This document shows positions 14,280-23,524 of a stretch of DNA of 64,000 nucleotides, one piece after another. The notes beneath the pieces were generated by a model, which was given only the letters and a program-made list of their open reading frames with translations, made no database searches and was not told the DNA's origin. Both the position numbers and the translations under genes were made by a program. How positions within the stretch are numbered: position 1 is the first letter of the stretch; each line of letters opens with the position of its first letter. The DNA lies in assembly GCA_022825005.1 (NCBI GenBank), contig JAJDYU010000051.1:1-64000 (forward strand). The letters are read 5' to 3'. This stretch comes from Acidimicrobiia bacterium. GTDB taxonomy: Bacteria; Actinomycetota; Acidimicrobiia; Acidimicrobiales; Bin134.

Positions 14280-17170
14280 TGGGCTACGCCTCCTACCCGG
14301 TGCTCGGAACCTGGATTACCCAGCAACTCGCATTCGACGGGGTGGTCAATGGCCTGGTGACCGGTCTGGTGGCCATGGGCATCGTGCTGATCTACCGCTC
14401 CACACGGGTCATCAACTTCGCGGTGGGCAATATGGGGATCATCGCCGCCTCCACGATGGCCTTGCTGGTGCTGAACTACGGCTGGCCGTTTTGGCTGGCG
14501 CTGGGGCTCTCGCTAGTGCTGGGCGTGTTGTTCGCCGCTGCGGTGGAACTGACCGTGATCCGCCGCCTGTTCAAATCGCCCCGGGTGATCGTGCTGGTGG
14601 CCACGGTGGGCATAGCCCAGCTGGCCCAGCTCACTTTCCTGCAACTCCCCGACATCGAGACCTCAGGCCGGAGATACCCAGTGTTTGTCGGCTCGATCTG
14701 GGAGGACGTCTGGTTCACCGACATTCGCGTGCGCGGCCCGCAGCTCACCATCCTCTTGGTGGTGCCGTTGCTGGCCCTGCTGCTGGGTTGGCTGATGAAC
14801 CGGACAACGTTTGGAAAGTCGGTGGCCGCCTCAGCCAACAACCCTGAACTCTCCCGCCTGTCGGGGATCAACCCCAAGACGGTGTCCACCTTCGTGTGGG
14901 TGATGGCTGGGCTGTTGGCCTCGATTTCGATGGTCATGCTCTCGGGGTCGACCGGGCAGATAGCTGGTCTGGCCAATCTCGGACCCCAGACTCTGGGTAA
15001 GGCGATGGTGGCCGCGGTGCTGGCCGCCATGGTCTCCTTCCCACGGGCCATGCTGGCCGGAGTGCTGATCGGGGTCCTTGAAGCCCTGTTCCGATTCAAC
15101 TTCTTCAGTGAGACCGGGCTCATCGATTTCGTCATCTTCTTGGCCGTGCTGGTGGCGGTCTATTTCCAGAGCCGCAGCCAGGGAGAGACCGGAGTCTTCT
15201 CCTTTACTCCCAAGATACGACCAATCCCTGAACGGCTGCGGCAAGTGTGGTGGCTGCGGCATCTTTCCCGGATAGGGCTGGGCGCGCTGTTGGTGCTCGG
15301 CATCGTGCTCGTGCAGCTTCCCGGCATCACCAATCTGCCGTCTCGCCAGCTTCTTTACGCCACCGTTTTGTGTTTTGCGGTGTGCGGACTGTCGGTCACC
15401 ATCATCACCGGCTGGGCCGGCCAGCTCTCCTTATCTCAGATGACCTTCGCCGGCATGGGCGCCCTGTTCGCAGCCGGCCTCAAACGGGGTCTGTCCATGG
15501 ACTTCACGGTGGGAACCGGTTTCTTGCCCGGCGATGCCTTGTCCTTTGACTTTTTTGACGTCCAGTTCGAGGCCAGCGGGATACCGTTCATGGTGGCCAT
15601 CCCGGTGGCCGGTCTATTCTCCGCGCTGGTGGCCGCAGTAATCGGAGTCGGGTCGCTGCGGGTGAGGGGGCTCTACCTGGCGGTAACCACATTTGTGTTC
15701 GCATTGGCCGCCCAGCAGTACCTCTATCGGAGGCCTTTCTTTTCTGGAGGCAATGCGTCGTCGGTCTCGTTTCGACGGGGCGAGCTGTTCGGAATGGAGC
15801 TCAGGTCGCAGAAGACCTACTACTACGTGTGCCTGGCCTTCTTGTTGATCGCGGTGATCATCGTCAGTCGGCTGCGCCGCTCGGGAGTGGGCCGCTCCAT
15901 CATCGCGGTGCGCGACAACGCCGACTCGGCGTCGGGCTACACCGTCGAGCCAGTACGCTCAAAATTGTCGGCGTTCGCCTTGGCTGGAGGCATAGCTGGC
16001 TTGGGCGGCGCCATGTTGGCCGGGCTGGTGCAAAACGTTCCCATCAGCGAACGCTTCTTCCAGGTCGAGAATTCATTGCAAATTGTCGGGATGGTGGTGA
16101 TCGGAGGTCTCGGCTCGTCGGTCGGCGCGGTGTTTGGGGCGATTTGGGTCTACGGCCTCCCGAATCTGTTCAACAATGCGGACACCGTGGCCCTGTTCTC
16201 CTCCAGCATCGGGCTCCTACTGGTGCTCATGTACTTCCCCGGCGGGCTGATCCAAATCGCCTACAGCGCCCGCAACGCCCTCATCGGATTGGCCGAGCGG
16301 CGATTGGGCCCCGACCCCGGGGGCAAGACTGTGCAGGCCGCGCCTTCCAGCCTCACCCGGCTTGAAGATCCCCGGCCAGCTACCGATCCCATGCTGGCCG
16401 GCCAGGGCATCAGCGTGCGATTTGGCGGCGTGCAGGCAGTGTCGGAGGCCACCGTGGTGGTCCACCCCGACGAGATCGTGGGACTCATCGGGACCAACGG
16501 TGCGGGCAAGTCCACCTTCATGAACGCGGTGGGCGGGTACGTTCCGTCCACCGGCCGGGTGGAGCTGCTGGGAACTGACATCACCAAATTCTCCGCGCCC
16601 CGGAGAGCCCGAACCGGTCTGGGGCGCACATTCCAGGCCGCGGCGCTGTTCCCGGAGCTGTCGGTGCGCGAAACAGTTCAGGTGGCCCTGGAAGCCAGAG
16701 GCCGCACACCTATTCTGAGCACTGCGCTGCACCTCCCCCATACATTTGCCCTTGAGCGGCGACGGCGGGCCGAGGCCGACGAGCTCATCGACTACCTGGG
16801 GCTGGGGCGCTACGCCGACTCCTTCATCAGCGATCTGTCCACCGGCACCCGCCGCATCGTGGAGATCACGGGCCTGCTGGCCCTGGGCACGCGGGTCCTG
16901 TGCCTCGATGAGCCCACCGCGGGGGTCGCCCAGCGCGAGACAGAGGCATTCGGCCCGCTTATCGTCAACATCCGCCAGGAACTGGGAGCGGCCATGCTGA
17001 TCATTGAGCACGACATGCCGCTCATAATGAGCATCAGCAACCGGGTGTATTGCCTAGAAGCCGGCAAGGTCATCGCCGAGGGAACTCCCTCGGAGGTGCG
17101 CAACGACCCGCTGGTGATCGCCAGCTATCTGGGCACCGACGAACGGGCCATCTCCATCAGCGACGTTTGA
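14279..17170 (+). CDS. Fused branched-chain-amino-acid-type ABC transporter: LivH-LivM permeases plus LivG ATPase
   Basis: 963 residues carrying three normally separate proteins. Residues 1-300 are a LivH-like permease (INFAVGNMGIIAAS). Residues 330-655 are a LivM-like permease (GWAGQLSLSQMTFAGMGALFAAG). Residues 700-960 are a LivG-like ATPase with Walker A GTNGAGKST at 738-746 and Walker B LCLDEPTAGVAQRE. The ABC signature is degenerate (LSTGTRR at about 853), so one of the two ATP sites may be weak. The ATG shares one base with the upstream TGA (TGATG), so it is coupled to the MFS-LivF gene. No periplasmic binding protein is encoded in the window. Confidence 0.93.
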   Translation: MGYASYPVLGTWITQQLAFDGVVNGLVTGLVAMGIVLIYRSTRVINFAVGNMGIIAASTMALLVLNYGWPFWLALGLSLVLGVLFAAAVELTVIRRLFKSPRVIVLVATVGIAQLAQLTFLQLPDIETSGRRYPVFVGSIWEDVWFTDIRVRGPQLTILLVVPLLALLLGWLMNRTTFGKSVAASANNPELSRLSGINPKTVSTFVWVMAGLLASISMVMLSGSTGQIAGLANLGPQTLGKAMVAAVLAAMVSFPRAMLAGVLIGVLEALFRFNFFSETGLIDFVIFLAVLVAVYFQSRSQGETGVFSFTPKIRPIPERLRQVWWLRHLSRIGLGALLVLGIVLVQLPGITNLPSRQLLYATVLCFAVCGLSVTIITGWAGQLSLSQMTFAGMGALFAAGLKRGLSMDFTVGTGFLPGDALSFDFFDVQFEASGIPFMVAIPVAGLFSALVAAVIGVGSLRVRGLYLAVTTFVFALAAQQYLYRRPFFSGGNASSVSFRRGELFGMELRSQKTYYYVCLAFLLIAVIIVSRLRRSGVGRSIIAVRDNADSASGYTVEPVRSKLSAFALAGGIAGLGGAMLAGLVQNVPISERFFQVENSLQIVGMVVIGGLGSSVGAVFGAIWVYGLPNLFNNADTVALFSSSIGLLLVLMYFPGGLIQIAYSARNALIGLAERRLGPDPGGKTVQAAPSSLTRLEDPRPATDPMLAGQGISVRFGGVQAVSEATVVVHPDEIVGLIGTNGAGKSTFMNAVGGYVPSTGRVELLGTDITKFSAPRRARTGLGRTFQAAALFPELSVRETVQVALEARGRTPILSTALHLPHTFALERRRRAEADELIDYLGLGRYADSFISDLSTGTRRIVEITGLLALGTRVLCLDEPTAGVAQRETEAFGPLIVNIRQELGAAMLIIEHDMPLIMSISNRVYCLEAGKVIAEGTPSEVRNDPLVIASYLGTDERAISISDV

Positions 17171-17175
17171 TTTGC

Positions 17176-17213
17176 CAGATCTCAGGCCGGCACCGGGAGA
17201 CGCTCCGGATCTG
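17176..17213. terminator. Possible bidirectional terminator hairpin between convergent genes
   Basis: CAGATC at 17176-17181 pairs with GATCTG at 17208-17213, and GGCCGG/CCGG segments inside can extend the structure. It sits between the stops of the LivHMG fusion and the convergent flavin monooxygenase. There is no clear T-tract, so this is a weak call. Confidence 0.35.
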
Positions 17214-18335
17214 CTACCACCCCCGCCCGCCGGGTTCGAGTCCCAACACAACCTGGCCTCCACCGAGCACAACCGATGCAGCAAACGCCGGGAACTGAAG
17301 CGCCACATAGAGATCCCGCAAGCGGCGCTCGATGGGATTGGCCCGCATGGCAGCCGGAGTTCCCACCGCGTGGAACAGTCGCTGCACGGCGTCGAGCGAA
17401 GTCTGGCCGGCATGGGTATAAAGCAGGCGAGCCTCAGTCACCGCCGAAGTGTCTTCAGGATCCTCCCACGCCCGCTCGGTGGCATCGATTACCCCGGCGC
17501 GGGCCGCGCTGACCGCCGCAGTGGCCTCCCCCACTGCGGACTGCAATTCCGGGCGATCTCGCAAGAGTTGGTCCGAGCCGCTCGAACCGGACTTGGAGGC
17601 GAGAGTCACCACGCCATCGATGGCCCCCTGGGCCAAACCCAATGCCACCGCGGCCACTGGGGCATGGGTGGCCATTCGCAGCAGCCGCGGGTGGTATAGC
17701 CGCAGGTCTTCATCGGGCAGTCCATCCCCGGTGGTGGACCTCACGTCCGGCACGAAGACGTCTCGCACCACTACATCGTGGCTTCCGGTGCCGGCCATTC
17801 CCATTACCGACCAAGTCCGAACGATCTCCACCTCATCAGCGGGAACGAACACAGCGCGAGGCGTCGGCTCGCCCTCCACTGTGCACGCCAGCATGGCCCA
17901 ATTGGCGTGCTCGATGCCGCTGCAAAAGTCCCACCGACCGTTGATCCGATATCCGCCGGGAACCGCAGTAGCCGTCCCCTGCGGTCGGAACGACCCCGCC
18001 ACCCGGAAGTCAGCGGGAGACCCGGCCATTTCGGCCAATACACCGGCTTCCAGCCAACCGGTCAGATAGGCAGTGGTGCTCGACACCATCACACACCACG
18101 CGGTGGATCCGTCGCCTCGGGCGACGGCCTCCACACAGTGGTAGGCAACCATGGCGTCCTGGCCTGGGCCGCCCACCGAATCTCGCAGATAGAGCTGAAG
18201 CAGCCCGGAGGAGATGAGTTCGTCGACAAGCTCCGTCGGCAACGACAGATCTTGTTCAATCCGGTCAGCGGCCATGGAGGCCCGCTCGCCGATGCGGACT
18301 GCCGAGTCGAAATAGGGGTTGCTGATCGCGTTCAA
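17214..18335 (-). CDS. Acyl-CoA-dehydrogenase-fold flavin monooxygenase (group D, HsaA/DszC-like)
   Basis: 373 residues with the acyl-CoA dehydrogenase fold: an N-terminal helical domain, a central beta domain (GGYRINGRWDFCSGIEHANWAMLA) and a C-terminal helical bundle. The GRWDFCSG element and the lack of a catalytic Glu region typical of dehydrogenases point to the two-component flavin-dependent monooxygenases that use reduced flavin from a separate reductase. That is inference from family resemblance. The start is TTG at 18335 with AGAGG upstream, 12 nt after the amidohydrolase stop, so both genes form one minus-strand operon. No reductase gene is adjacent. Confidence 0.82.
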   Translation of the reverse strand: MNAISNPYFDSAVRIGERASMAADRIEQDLSLPTELVDELISSGLLQLYLRDSVGGPGQDAMVAYHCVEAVARGDGSTAWCVMVSSTTAYLTGWLEAGVLAEMAGSPADFRVAGSFRPQGTATAVPGGYRINGRWDFCSGIEHANWAMLACTVEGEPTPRAVFVPADEVEIVRTWSVMGMAGTGSHDVVVRDVFVPDVRSTTGDGLPDEDLRLYHPRLLRMATHAPVAAVALGLAQGAIDGVVTLASKSGSSGSDQLLRDRPELQSAVGEATAAVSAARAGVIDATERAWEDPEDTSAVTEARLLYTHAGQTSLDAVQRLFHAVGTPAAMRANPIERRLRDLYVALQFPAFAASVVLGGGQVVLGLEPGGRGW

Positions 18336-18347
18336 CTCTGACCGCCT

Positions 18348-19172
18348 CTAGTACCGGGGGTTGCGGGCACCGAAGAACAGGCGCTCGGCGTTGGAGTAGA
18401 GGTATTTGTCGAGCACGCCGTCGCGCAGATCCAGGTCCCAGGCCTCGGTGATGCAGCGGCGCATGTCCAGGGCCGGATGGTCGGAGGCGAAGATCACCTT
18501 GTCCTGGCCCCGTGTGTTCATGAAGTGGACGAACTCGGCCGGGAGCCGCTTGGGGCTATAGGCCGAGGTCATGAGGTGGAGGTTCTTGTACTTGATCATC
18601 AGGCGCATGGCCACCCCCCACCACGGGTCGGCTCCATGGGCCATGCACAGCTTCAGATCGGGGAAGCGCAGGCAGATCCGGTCCAAGAGCATAGGGTCTT
18701 GGCCCTCGCCGGGCATCGGCGGACCGGGAATGCCGGTGTTTATGGACAGCGGCAGATCTAGCTCGGTGCACTTGGCGTAGAGCGGGTAGTACACCGGATC
18801 GCTGGGGGGAACATCCACACCGAACGGCACTACCCGGGCCAGCGCCACCGGATACTGCTTGACCATGTCCTCCAGCTTCCACAGCACCGGCATCATTCCC
18901 CGGGGGTCGAGATGGAGAGCCAGCGCGAACCGCTCGGGGTAGCGCTCCACGAAGTCGAAAGGGCGGGGGTTGTCCTCGCCGACCGTTGCCTGGATGACGG
19001 CCTTCTCCACTCCGAGCTCGTCCATGAGCGGCAGCAGCTCCTCGGGGGTGAAGCTGCGGAAGAAGTCGGCACCGCCGTGGAGATAGTCCTCTTTGACTCG
19101 GATCAGGTACTCGGGGGGCTCGTAGTCCCCCATGTTCACGTTCACCCAGCAATCAATTGCCCTCGGTGGCAT
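18348..19172 (-). CDS. Amidohydrolase-2 family metal-dependent hydrolase
   Basis: 274 residues with the TIM-barrel amidohydrolase-2 (ACMSD-like) pattern: LKLCMAHGADPWWG for the strand carrying a metal His and FASDHPALDMRR for the catalytic Asp. The usual N-terminal HxH metal motif is replaced by DCWVNVN, so metal binding may be altered. Members act as decarboxylases or hydrolases of ring-cleavage and related compounds. The ATG at 19172 has TAGCGT 6 nt upstream (leaderless type). It precedes the flavin monooxygenase, a plausible partner in degrading the same substrate. Confidence 0.85.
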   Translation of the reverse strand: MPPRAIDCWVNVNMGDYEPPEYLIRVKEDYLHGGADFFRSFTPEELLPLMDELGVEKAVIQATVGEDNPRPFDFVERYPERFALALHLDPRGMMPVLWKLEDMVKQYPVALARVVPFGVDVPPSDPVYYPLYAKCTELDLPLSINTGIPGPPMPGEGQDPMLLDRICLRFPDLKLCMAHGADPWWGVAMRLMIKYKNLHLMTSAYSPKRLPAEFVHFMNTRGQDKVIFASDHPALDMRRCITEAWDLDLRDGVLDKYLYSNAERLFFGARNPRY

Positions 19173-19178
19173 GGCCCG

Positions 19179-19184
19179 ACGCTA
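19179..19184 (-). promoter_or_regulatory. -10 element TAGCGT, leaderless start
   Basis: TAGCGT on the minus strand ends 6 nt before the ATG at 19172, the spacing expected when transcription starts at or next to the start codon. Confidence 0.55.
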
Positions 19185-19274
19185 TCTCGGCTGGGTGGCC
19201 CGTCTGGACTCGATGGAAACTCTGATAGGTGCCTCGCATCGCCAGGTACCAGAATGAAGACCAGGAAGGAACCC

Positions 19275-19823
19275 ATGAAGATTGATCCCACCCGCAGCTG
19301 GGCCGCAGTTGAAGAGCGTTTGGCCGCCACCGAAAATCCCCGGCACCGCCAGCTCCTTCAGGTGCTGTTGGACCACCTCCAAGCCGAGGCCACCAGGGAC
19401 TTCGACCGGCTGGTGTCCACTCTGTCGGACGATCCTCAGTACCACTTCTGGATCCCCGACGCCGGTTTCGACGCCGGCCCCAAGGGCTACGAGGCGGTGA
19501 CCGCCCACTACACCCAGCTCTACGAAGAGGGCCGCAACGTTGTGCAGTACGACATCGAGCGGATCGTGGTGGACGACTACTGCATCGTGACCGAGGGCGT
19601 GTTCCACCAGGTGTACCCCGGCCGGGTGCTGGCGGATCGAGGGATGGATGTGGATGATCCCGACGGCCCTTACGCCCTCACCATGCGCCTCGTGCTGTTC
19701 TGGCCCTACGACGAAGACGCCAAGCTCACCGGAGAAGACAGCTACTCCGACGGCCTGATGTTCACCCCGGAGCGCATCACCAAACTCGCCCCCGAAGACC
19801 TCCCCGCCGCGTATGTGGGATAG
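19275..19823 (+). CDS. SnoaL/NTF2-like fold protein
   Basis: 182 residues: an N-terminal helix pair followed by a curved sheet of the NTF2-like superfamily (FDRLVSTLSDDPQYHFWIPDAGFDAGPKGYEAVTAHY, then IERIVVDDYCIVTEGVFHQVYPG). Such proteins serve as small-molecule isomerases, cyclases or hydratases, or only bind ligands. The ATG at 19275 is chosen because AGGAAGGA lies 5-12 nt upstream. It is 27 nt before the CoA-transferase gene and likely co-transcribed with it. Confidence 0.8.
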   Translation: MKIDPTRSWAAVEERLAATENPRHRQLLQVLLDHLQAEATRDFDRLVSTLSDDPQYHFWIPDAGFDAGPKGYEAVTAHYTQLYEEGRNVVQYDIERIVVDDYCIVTEGVFHQVYPGRVLADRGMDVDDPDGPYALTMRLVLFWPYDEDAKLTGEDSYSDGLMFTPERITKLAPEDLPAAYVG

Positions 19824-19850
19824 GAGCATCCAAGGCAACAGAATGAAGCC

Positions 19851-22166
19851 ATGACCACCGCGTTGGAGGGGTTGCGAGTATTAGAGCTTGGCTCGGGAGC
19901 GGCAGCTGGCATCGCCGGAATGGTTCTGGCCGAGAACGGGGCGGAAGTAGTCAAGATCGAATTGCCCCAGGGTGACCGCGACCGGGTCAAGCCGGGCTTT
20001 GCCGTGTGGCACCGGGGCAAGAAAAGCGCAGTCCTCGACTTGGCCGATACCGGCGACCGGGACCGCTTCCTTGAACTGGCCCGGGTGGCCGACGGGGTGA
20101 TCGAGGCGTTCCGCCCATCGACCGCCGCAAGGCTCGGCGTTGACTACGGAACCCTGCACGAGGTGAACGACCAACTGGTGTACGCCGCTATCACCGGTTT
20201 CGGTGAAACCGGGCCGTGGCGAGACCTTCCCGGCTACGAGCAGATCGTGGCGGCCAAGAGCGGACGCATGACCACCTACGAAGGTGTGCGCCCCGGCCCG
20301 GTGTTCACCCCGGTGCCCATCGCCTCCTTTGGTGCAGGGATGCTGGCCGCGATGGGGTTGATGGCCGGGATCTGGGCCCGACCCCGCTTGGGCCGGGGAC
20401 AGCGAGTCCACACCAGTCTGCTGCACGCTTTGAGCGTGTACGACATGACCAGCGGATACGGGAATCGCACCAACATCCCTCCGGAGCCGGGAAAGGTCTA
20501 CGGCATTATGCGAGTGCCGTTCATGACCGCGCCCACCAAAGACGGCCGCTTCATCCAGATGTGCAGCCGCCAAGCCCACCACTACCGCCGGTGGCTGGCC
20601 GAACTAGGGCTTGAGGCAATGTTGGACGATCCCGATCTGGCCAATGCCCCCGACCTGTGGCCCAGCGAGGAGCGGCTGGCCGACGTCATCGAGGCCATCC
20701 GACATGGAATGGAGCAGCGGACTGCCGAAGAGTGGATGGACTTGTTCTCGGCCAAAGACATCGGGGGCGATCCGTTTCTGGCTCCCCAAGAATTCCTCGA
20801 CCATCCCCAGTGCACTGAAAACGAGCGTCGCCAAGAGGTATTCGATCCTGAGATGGGACCGACCGTGCAGATCGGCCCGCTCGGTTTGTATTCCGACACG
20901 CCATCGGTAGTCGGCCCGCCCGCACCCCGACTGGGAGAGCACTCAGGCGAGGTGTTGGCCGGATGGCCTTCCAGTACCTCCGCTTCTCCCTCGGCTAGTG
21001 GGAATGATCCAGCTTCCGGCCTGCCTCTGGCCGACGTGACCATCTTGGACGTCGGCTACTTCTACGCCTGCCCGTTCGCAGCCACGCTGCTGGCTGAGGC
21101 AGGTGCCCGGGTGATCAAAGTGGAGCCGCCCACCGGCGATCCCGGACGGCGCAACTGGACCACCGACTACGTGAAGTCGCTGGTGGGCAAAGAGTCAATC
21201 GTCTTGGACCTCAAGACGCCTGAGGGGCTCGACATCCTCTACCAGCTGGTCGACAGAGCTGACGTCTTCCTGCACAATTTCCGGCCAGGGACTCCCGAGC
21301 GGTTGGGCATCGACGCTGAGTCCGTGATGGGTCGCAATCCCCGCCTGCTTTACGTATACGCCTCGTGTTTCGGCAGTCGGGGGCCGTGGGCCCACAAGGC
21401 GGGATTCCATTCGTCACCCAATGCCATTGCCGGCGCCGGGGTGGTGGAGTCGGGTGACCAGAACCCGCCCCGCAACCGCACCTACGGCGACCCCACCGCC
21501 GCCCTGGCCACCGCGGCGGCCATCATGGCCGGCGTGTTGGCTTGCCGCCGCATAGGTCGAGGCCAGAAGCTGGAGACCACCATGCTCACCGCCACTGCTT
21601 ACGCCGTGGCTGAGTGGGGGATCCAACACTCGGGTCTTCCATCGCCCGTGGTGGACTCCGGACAATACGGCTTCCACGCCTACCAGCGGCTGTACGAGAC
21701 CGGCGATGGGTGGCTGGTGCTGGATGTGCATCGAAACCGCGAGCGACAGGCATTGGGCGCGGTGCTTGGCATCGACCTTCCCGAACTGCCCTCCTCGGAA
21801 CTCTCAACCCAGCTAACCGAAGTGTTCAGTACAGACTCGGCTGAAGCTTGGGAAAACCGGCTGCTGGCCGCCGGGGTACCCGCGGCCCAAGCTGATCGGG
21901 GTGACTTCTTGCGCAATATGTTGAATGAGAACCACATGCGGGAAAGCGGCGTAGCCGTGGAAGTCGAACAAGACGAACTGGGCTCGTACTGGAGGGCCGC
22001 TCCGACCATGCAATTCTCGTCTGCCCCCACTCCGCTGGCCCCTACACTCCCCCTCGGTTGGGCCACAATGGAGATATTGGGTGAACTTGGTTTCGATCAT
22101 GAGGAAATCACCACGCTTCACGATGCCGGGGTGACCAAGCCCATCGGACACGGCCTACCCAGCTAA
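19851..22166 (+). CDS. Double-domain CaiB/BaiF (class III) CoA-transferase
   Basis: 771 residues, about twice the usual length, made of two complete CaiB/BaiF domains (about 1-368 and 393-771) joined by a Ser/Pro/Ala-rich linker (residues 370-392). The C-terminal half keeps the catalytic-Asp segment (YGDPTAALATAA). In the N-terminal half the matching segment reads PIASFGAGMLAAMG with no Asp, so only the second half is likely to form the acyl-aspartyl anhydride. Class III enzymes normally work as interlocked dimers, so a tandem fusion could be a covalent pseudo-heterodimer. It is followed 7 nt later by a carbonic anhydrase. Confidence 0.92.
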   Translation: MTTALEGLRVLELGSGAAAGIAGMVLAENGAEVVKIELPQGDRDRVKPGFAVWHRGKKSAVLDLADTGDRDRFLELARVADGVIEAFRPSTAARLGVDYGTLHEVNDQLVYAAITGFGETGPWRDLPGYEQIVAAKSGRMTTYEGVRPGPVFTPVPIASFGAGMLAAMGLMAGIWARPRLGRGQRVHTSLLHALSVYDMTSGYGNRTNIPPEPGKVYGIMRVPFMTAPTKDGRFIQMCSRQAHHYRRWLAELGLEAMLDDPDLANAPDLWPSEERLADVIEAIRHGMEQRTAEEWMDLFSAKDIGGDPFLAPQEFLDHPQCTENERRQEVFDPEMGPTVQIGPLGLYSDTPSVVGPPAPRLGEHSGEVLAGWPSSTSASPSASGNDPASGLPLADVTILDVGYFYACPFAATLLAEAGARVIKVEPPTGDPGRRNWTTDYVKSLVGKESIVLDLKTPEGLDILYQLVDRADVFLHNFRPGTPERLGIDAESVMGRNPRLLYVYASCFGSRGPWAHKAGFHSSPNAIAGAGVVESGDQNPPRNRTYGDPTAALATAAAIMAGVLACRRIGRGQKLETTMLTATAYAVAEWGIQHSGLPSPVVDSGQYGFHAYQRLYETGDGWLVLDVHRNRERQALGAVLGIDLPELPSSELSTQLTEVFSTDSAEAWENRLLAAGVPAAQADRGDFLRNMLNENHMRESGVAVEVEQDELGSYWRAAPTMQFSSAPTPLAPTLPLGWATMEILGELGFDHEEITTLHDAGVTKPIGHGLPS

Positions 22167-22173
22167 AGGACCA

Positions 22174-22596
22174 ATGAGCGAATCTTCTGAACTTCAGACA
22201 TCCGTGCTGGCCTGCATGGATCACCGATTGGACCCTGTTGCCATCCTGGGGATCAATCCCCACGAGGCCCACGTGGTGCGCAACGCTGGGGGCTATGTGA
22301 CAGAGGACGCCATCCGCTCCATTTGCCTGTCGCAGCAACTCGTCGGAACCAACCGCATTGTGGTGCTTCACCATACGGATTGCGCGGCCTCCAGGCATTC
22401 TGCCGAGGGCTACCGGGCGTTGGTGGAAGCCGGTACCGGCCTCTCACCGACCTGGGATGTGGAACCGGTCGGCGACCCTCGCGAGCGGGTTCTGGTCGCG
22501 ATGGAGCAGCTCCGGGCATCTCCCCTGCTGGACACGGCCAAATTGGAAGGCTACGTCTACGACGTAGATGACGGCAGCCTGACCTCGGTGGAGTAG
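22174..22596 (+). CDS. Beta-class carbonic anhydrase-like protein
   Basis: 140 residues with the zinc site of beta carbonic anhydrases: Cys14 and Asp16 in ACMDHR, then His67 and Cys70 in LHHTDC. VRNAGG is also conserved. The length is short, like the actinobacterial small beta-CA group. It would interconvert CO2 and bicarbonate, or act as a related zinc hydrolase. AAAGGA lies just upstream of the ATG. It is co-oriented with the CoA-transferase and may supply bicarbonate to carboxylation steps, which is speculation. Confidence 0.88.
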   Translation: MSESSELQTSVLACMDHRLDPVAILGINPHEAHVVRNAGGYVTEDAIRSICLSQQLVGTNRIVVLHHTDCAASRHSAEGYRALVEAGTGLSPTWDVEPVGDPRERVLVAMEQLRASPLLDTAKLEGYVYDVDDGSLTSVE

Positions 22597-22600
22597 CCGC

Positions 22601-23434
22601 CTACCTTGACGACATCGGGAGCATCTCGTCACCGGCGATGCCCGCCGACGATTCGCTCATCGACGAAACAATGGCCCCTCGGTTGTGAGGAGTGAGAATG
22701 AACTCACTGGCGGCCCGGTTGTGTTCGCCAACCACATAGGTCGGCCCGTTGTGGAGGTTGGCCAGGGCTTCATCGGCGACATCTGCGGCCTCCATCGGGC
22801 TGTGGGCGCTCAAGTCGGCCCCCATCCGCCGGTGGGAGGGGGTATCGGTGGCCCCGATCACCATGGCGATTGCGTCCACCCCGTAGATTCCGAGCTCTCT
22901 CCACAGCCCTTCGGCTAAAACCCAGTCATACGCCTTCGAGGCGTTGTACACCGACTGGTGGGTTGATCCGGCAAACCCGGCCACCGAGCCAACCAAGACG
23001 AAGCCGCCCCGACCTCGCTCGATCAGCCGAGGGGCAAAGCGATGGGCGAACAGCGTCGTGGTGCGACAGTTCATGTTCACCAGCGCGAGAAGGTCTTCCT
23101 CGGGCCATTCGGGGAAGTAGTTGAACCGGATGGTGGCTCCGGCATTGAAGATGACCAGTCCGACATCGAGGTCTTCAGTCAACTCGGCCGCCTTGGCCGC
23201 CGCATCGACGTCTCCCAGGTCTACCGAGCCGGTTCGAACCTCGACGCCGTGCTCGGCTTGGATATCGGCGGCCAGCGCATCAAGCGGGCCTTGGCGACGA
23301 GCCAGCAGCACTGAGTTGATCCCCTCACGGGCAAGGCGGCGGGCAAAAGCCTCCCCTGTACCCTCTGAGCCTCCCGCAATCAAGGCCCACGGGCCGTAGC
23401 GGTCGGAAAAGTCAGCCGGGAGTTCCCAATTCAT
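22601..23434 (-). CDS. Short-chain dehydrogenase/reductase
   Basis: 277 residues. The Rossmann nucleotide motif is AGGSEGTGEA, the structural NAG element is IFNAGA, and the catalytic Tyr and Lys are in YNASK, with Ser in LVGSVAGFAG. ARR after the second strand suggests NADP. The ATG at 23434 has the -10-like TAGTCT 6 nt upstream, a leaderless start. It is convergent with the carbonic anhydrase (4-bp gap) and divergent from a second SDR. Substrate unknown. Confidence 0.9.
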   Translation of the reverse strand: MNWELPADFSDRYGPWALIAGGSEGTGEAFARRLAREGINSVLLARRQGPLDALAADIQAEHGVEVRTGSVDLGDVDAAAKAAELTEDLDVGLVIFNAGATIRFNYFPEWPEEDLLALVNMNCRTTTLFAHRFAPRLIERGRGGFVLVGSVAGFAGSTHQSVYNASKAYDWVLAEGLWRELGIYGVDAIAMVIGATDTPSHRRMGADLSAHSPMEAADVADEALANLHNGPTYVVGEHNRAASEFILTPHNRGAIVSSMSESSAGIAGDEMLPMSSR

Positions 23435-23440
23435 GGCCGC

Positions 23441-23446
23441 AGACTA
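23441..23446 (-). promoter_or_regulatory. -10 element TAGTCT, leaderless start
   Basis: TAGTCT on the minus strand lies 6 nt before the ATG at 23434 of the SDR gene. Confidence 0.55.
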
Positions 23447-23512
23447 CTCATTCGAAGATTCCGTCTTGGCAGCCGGGATGGGAACGGCGCATCCATCTCG
23501 TCGAAGGGCCAC

Positions 23513-23518
23513 TAACCT
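23513..23518 (+). promoter_or_regulatory. -10 element TAACCT, leaderless start
   Basis: TAACCT lies 6 nt before the GTG at 23525 and supports that start. Confidence 0.55.
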
Positions 23519-23524
23519 CGCCCC

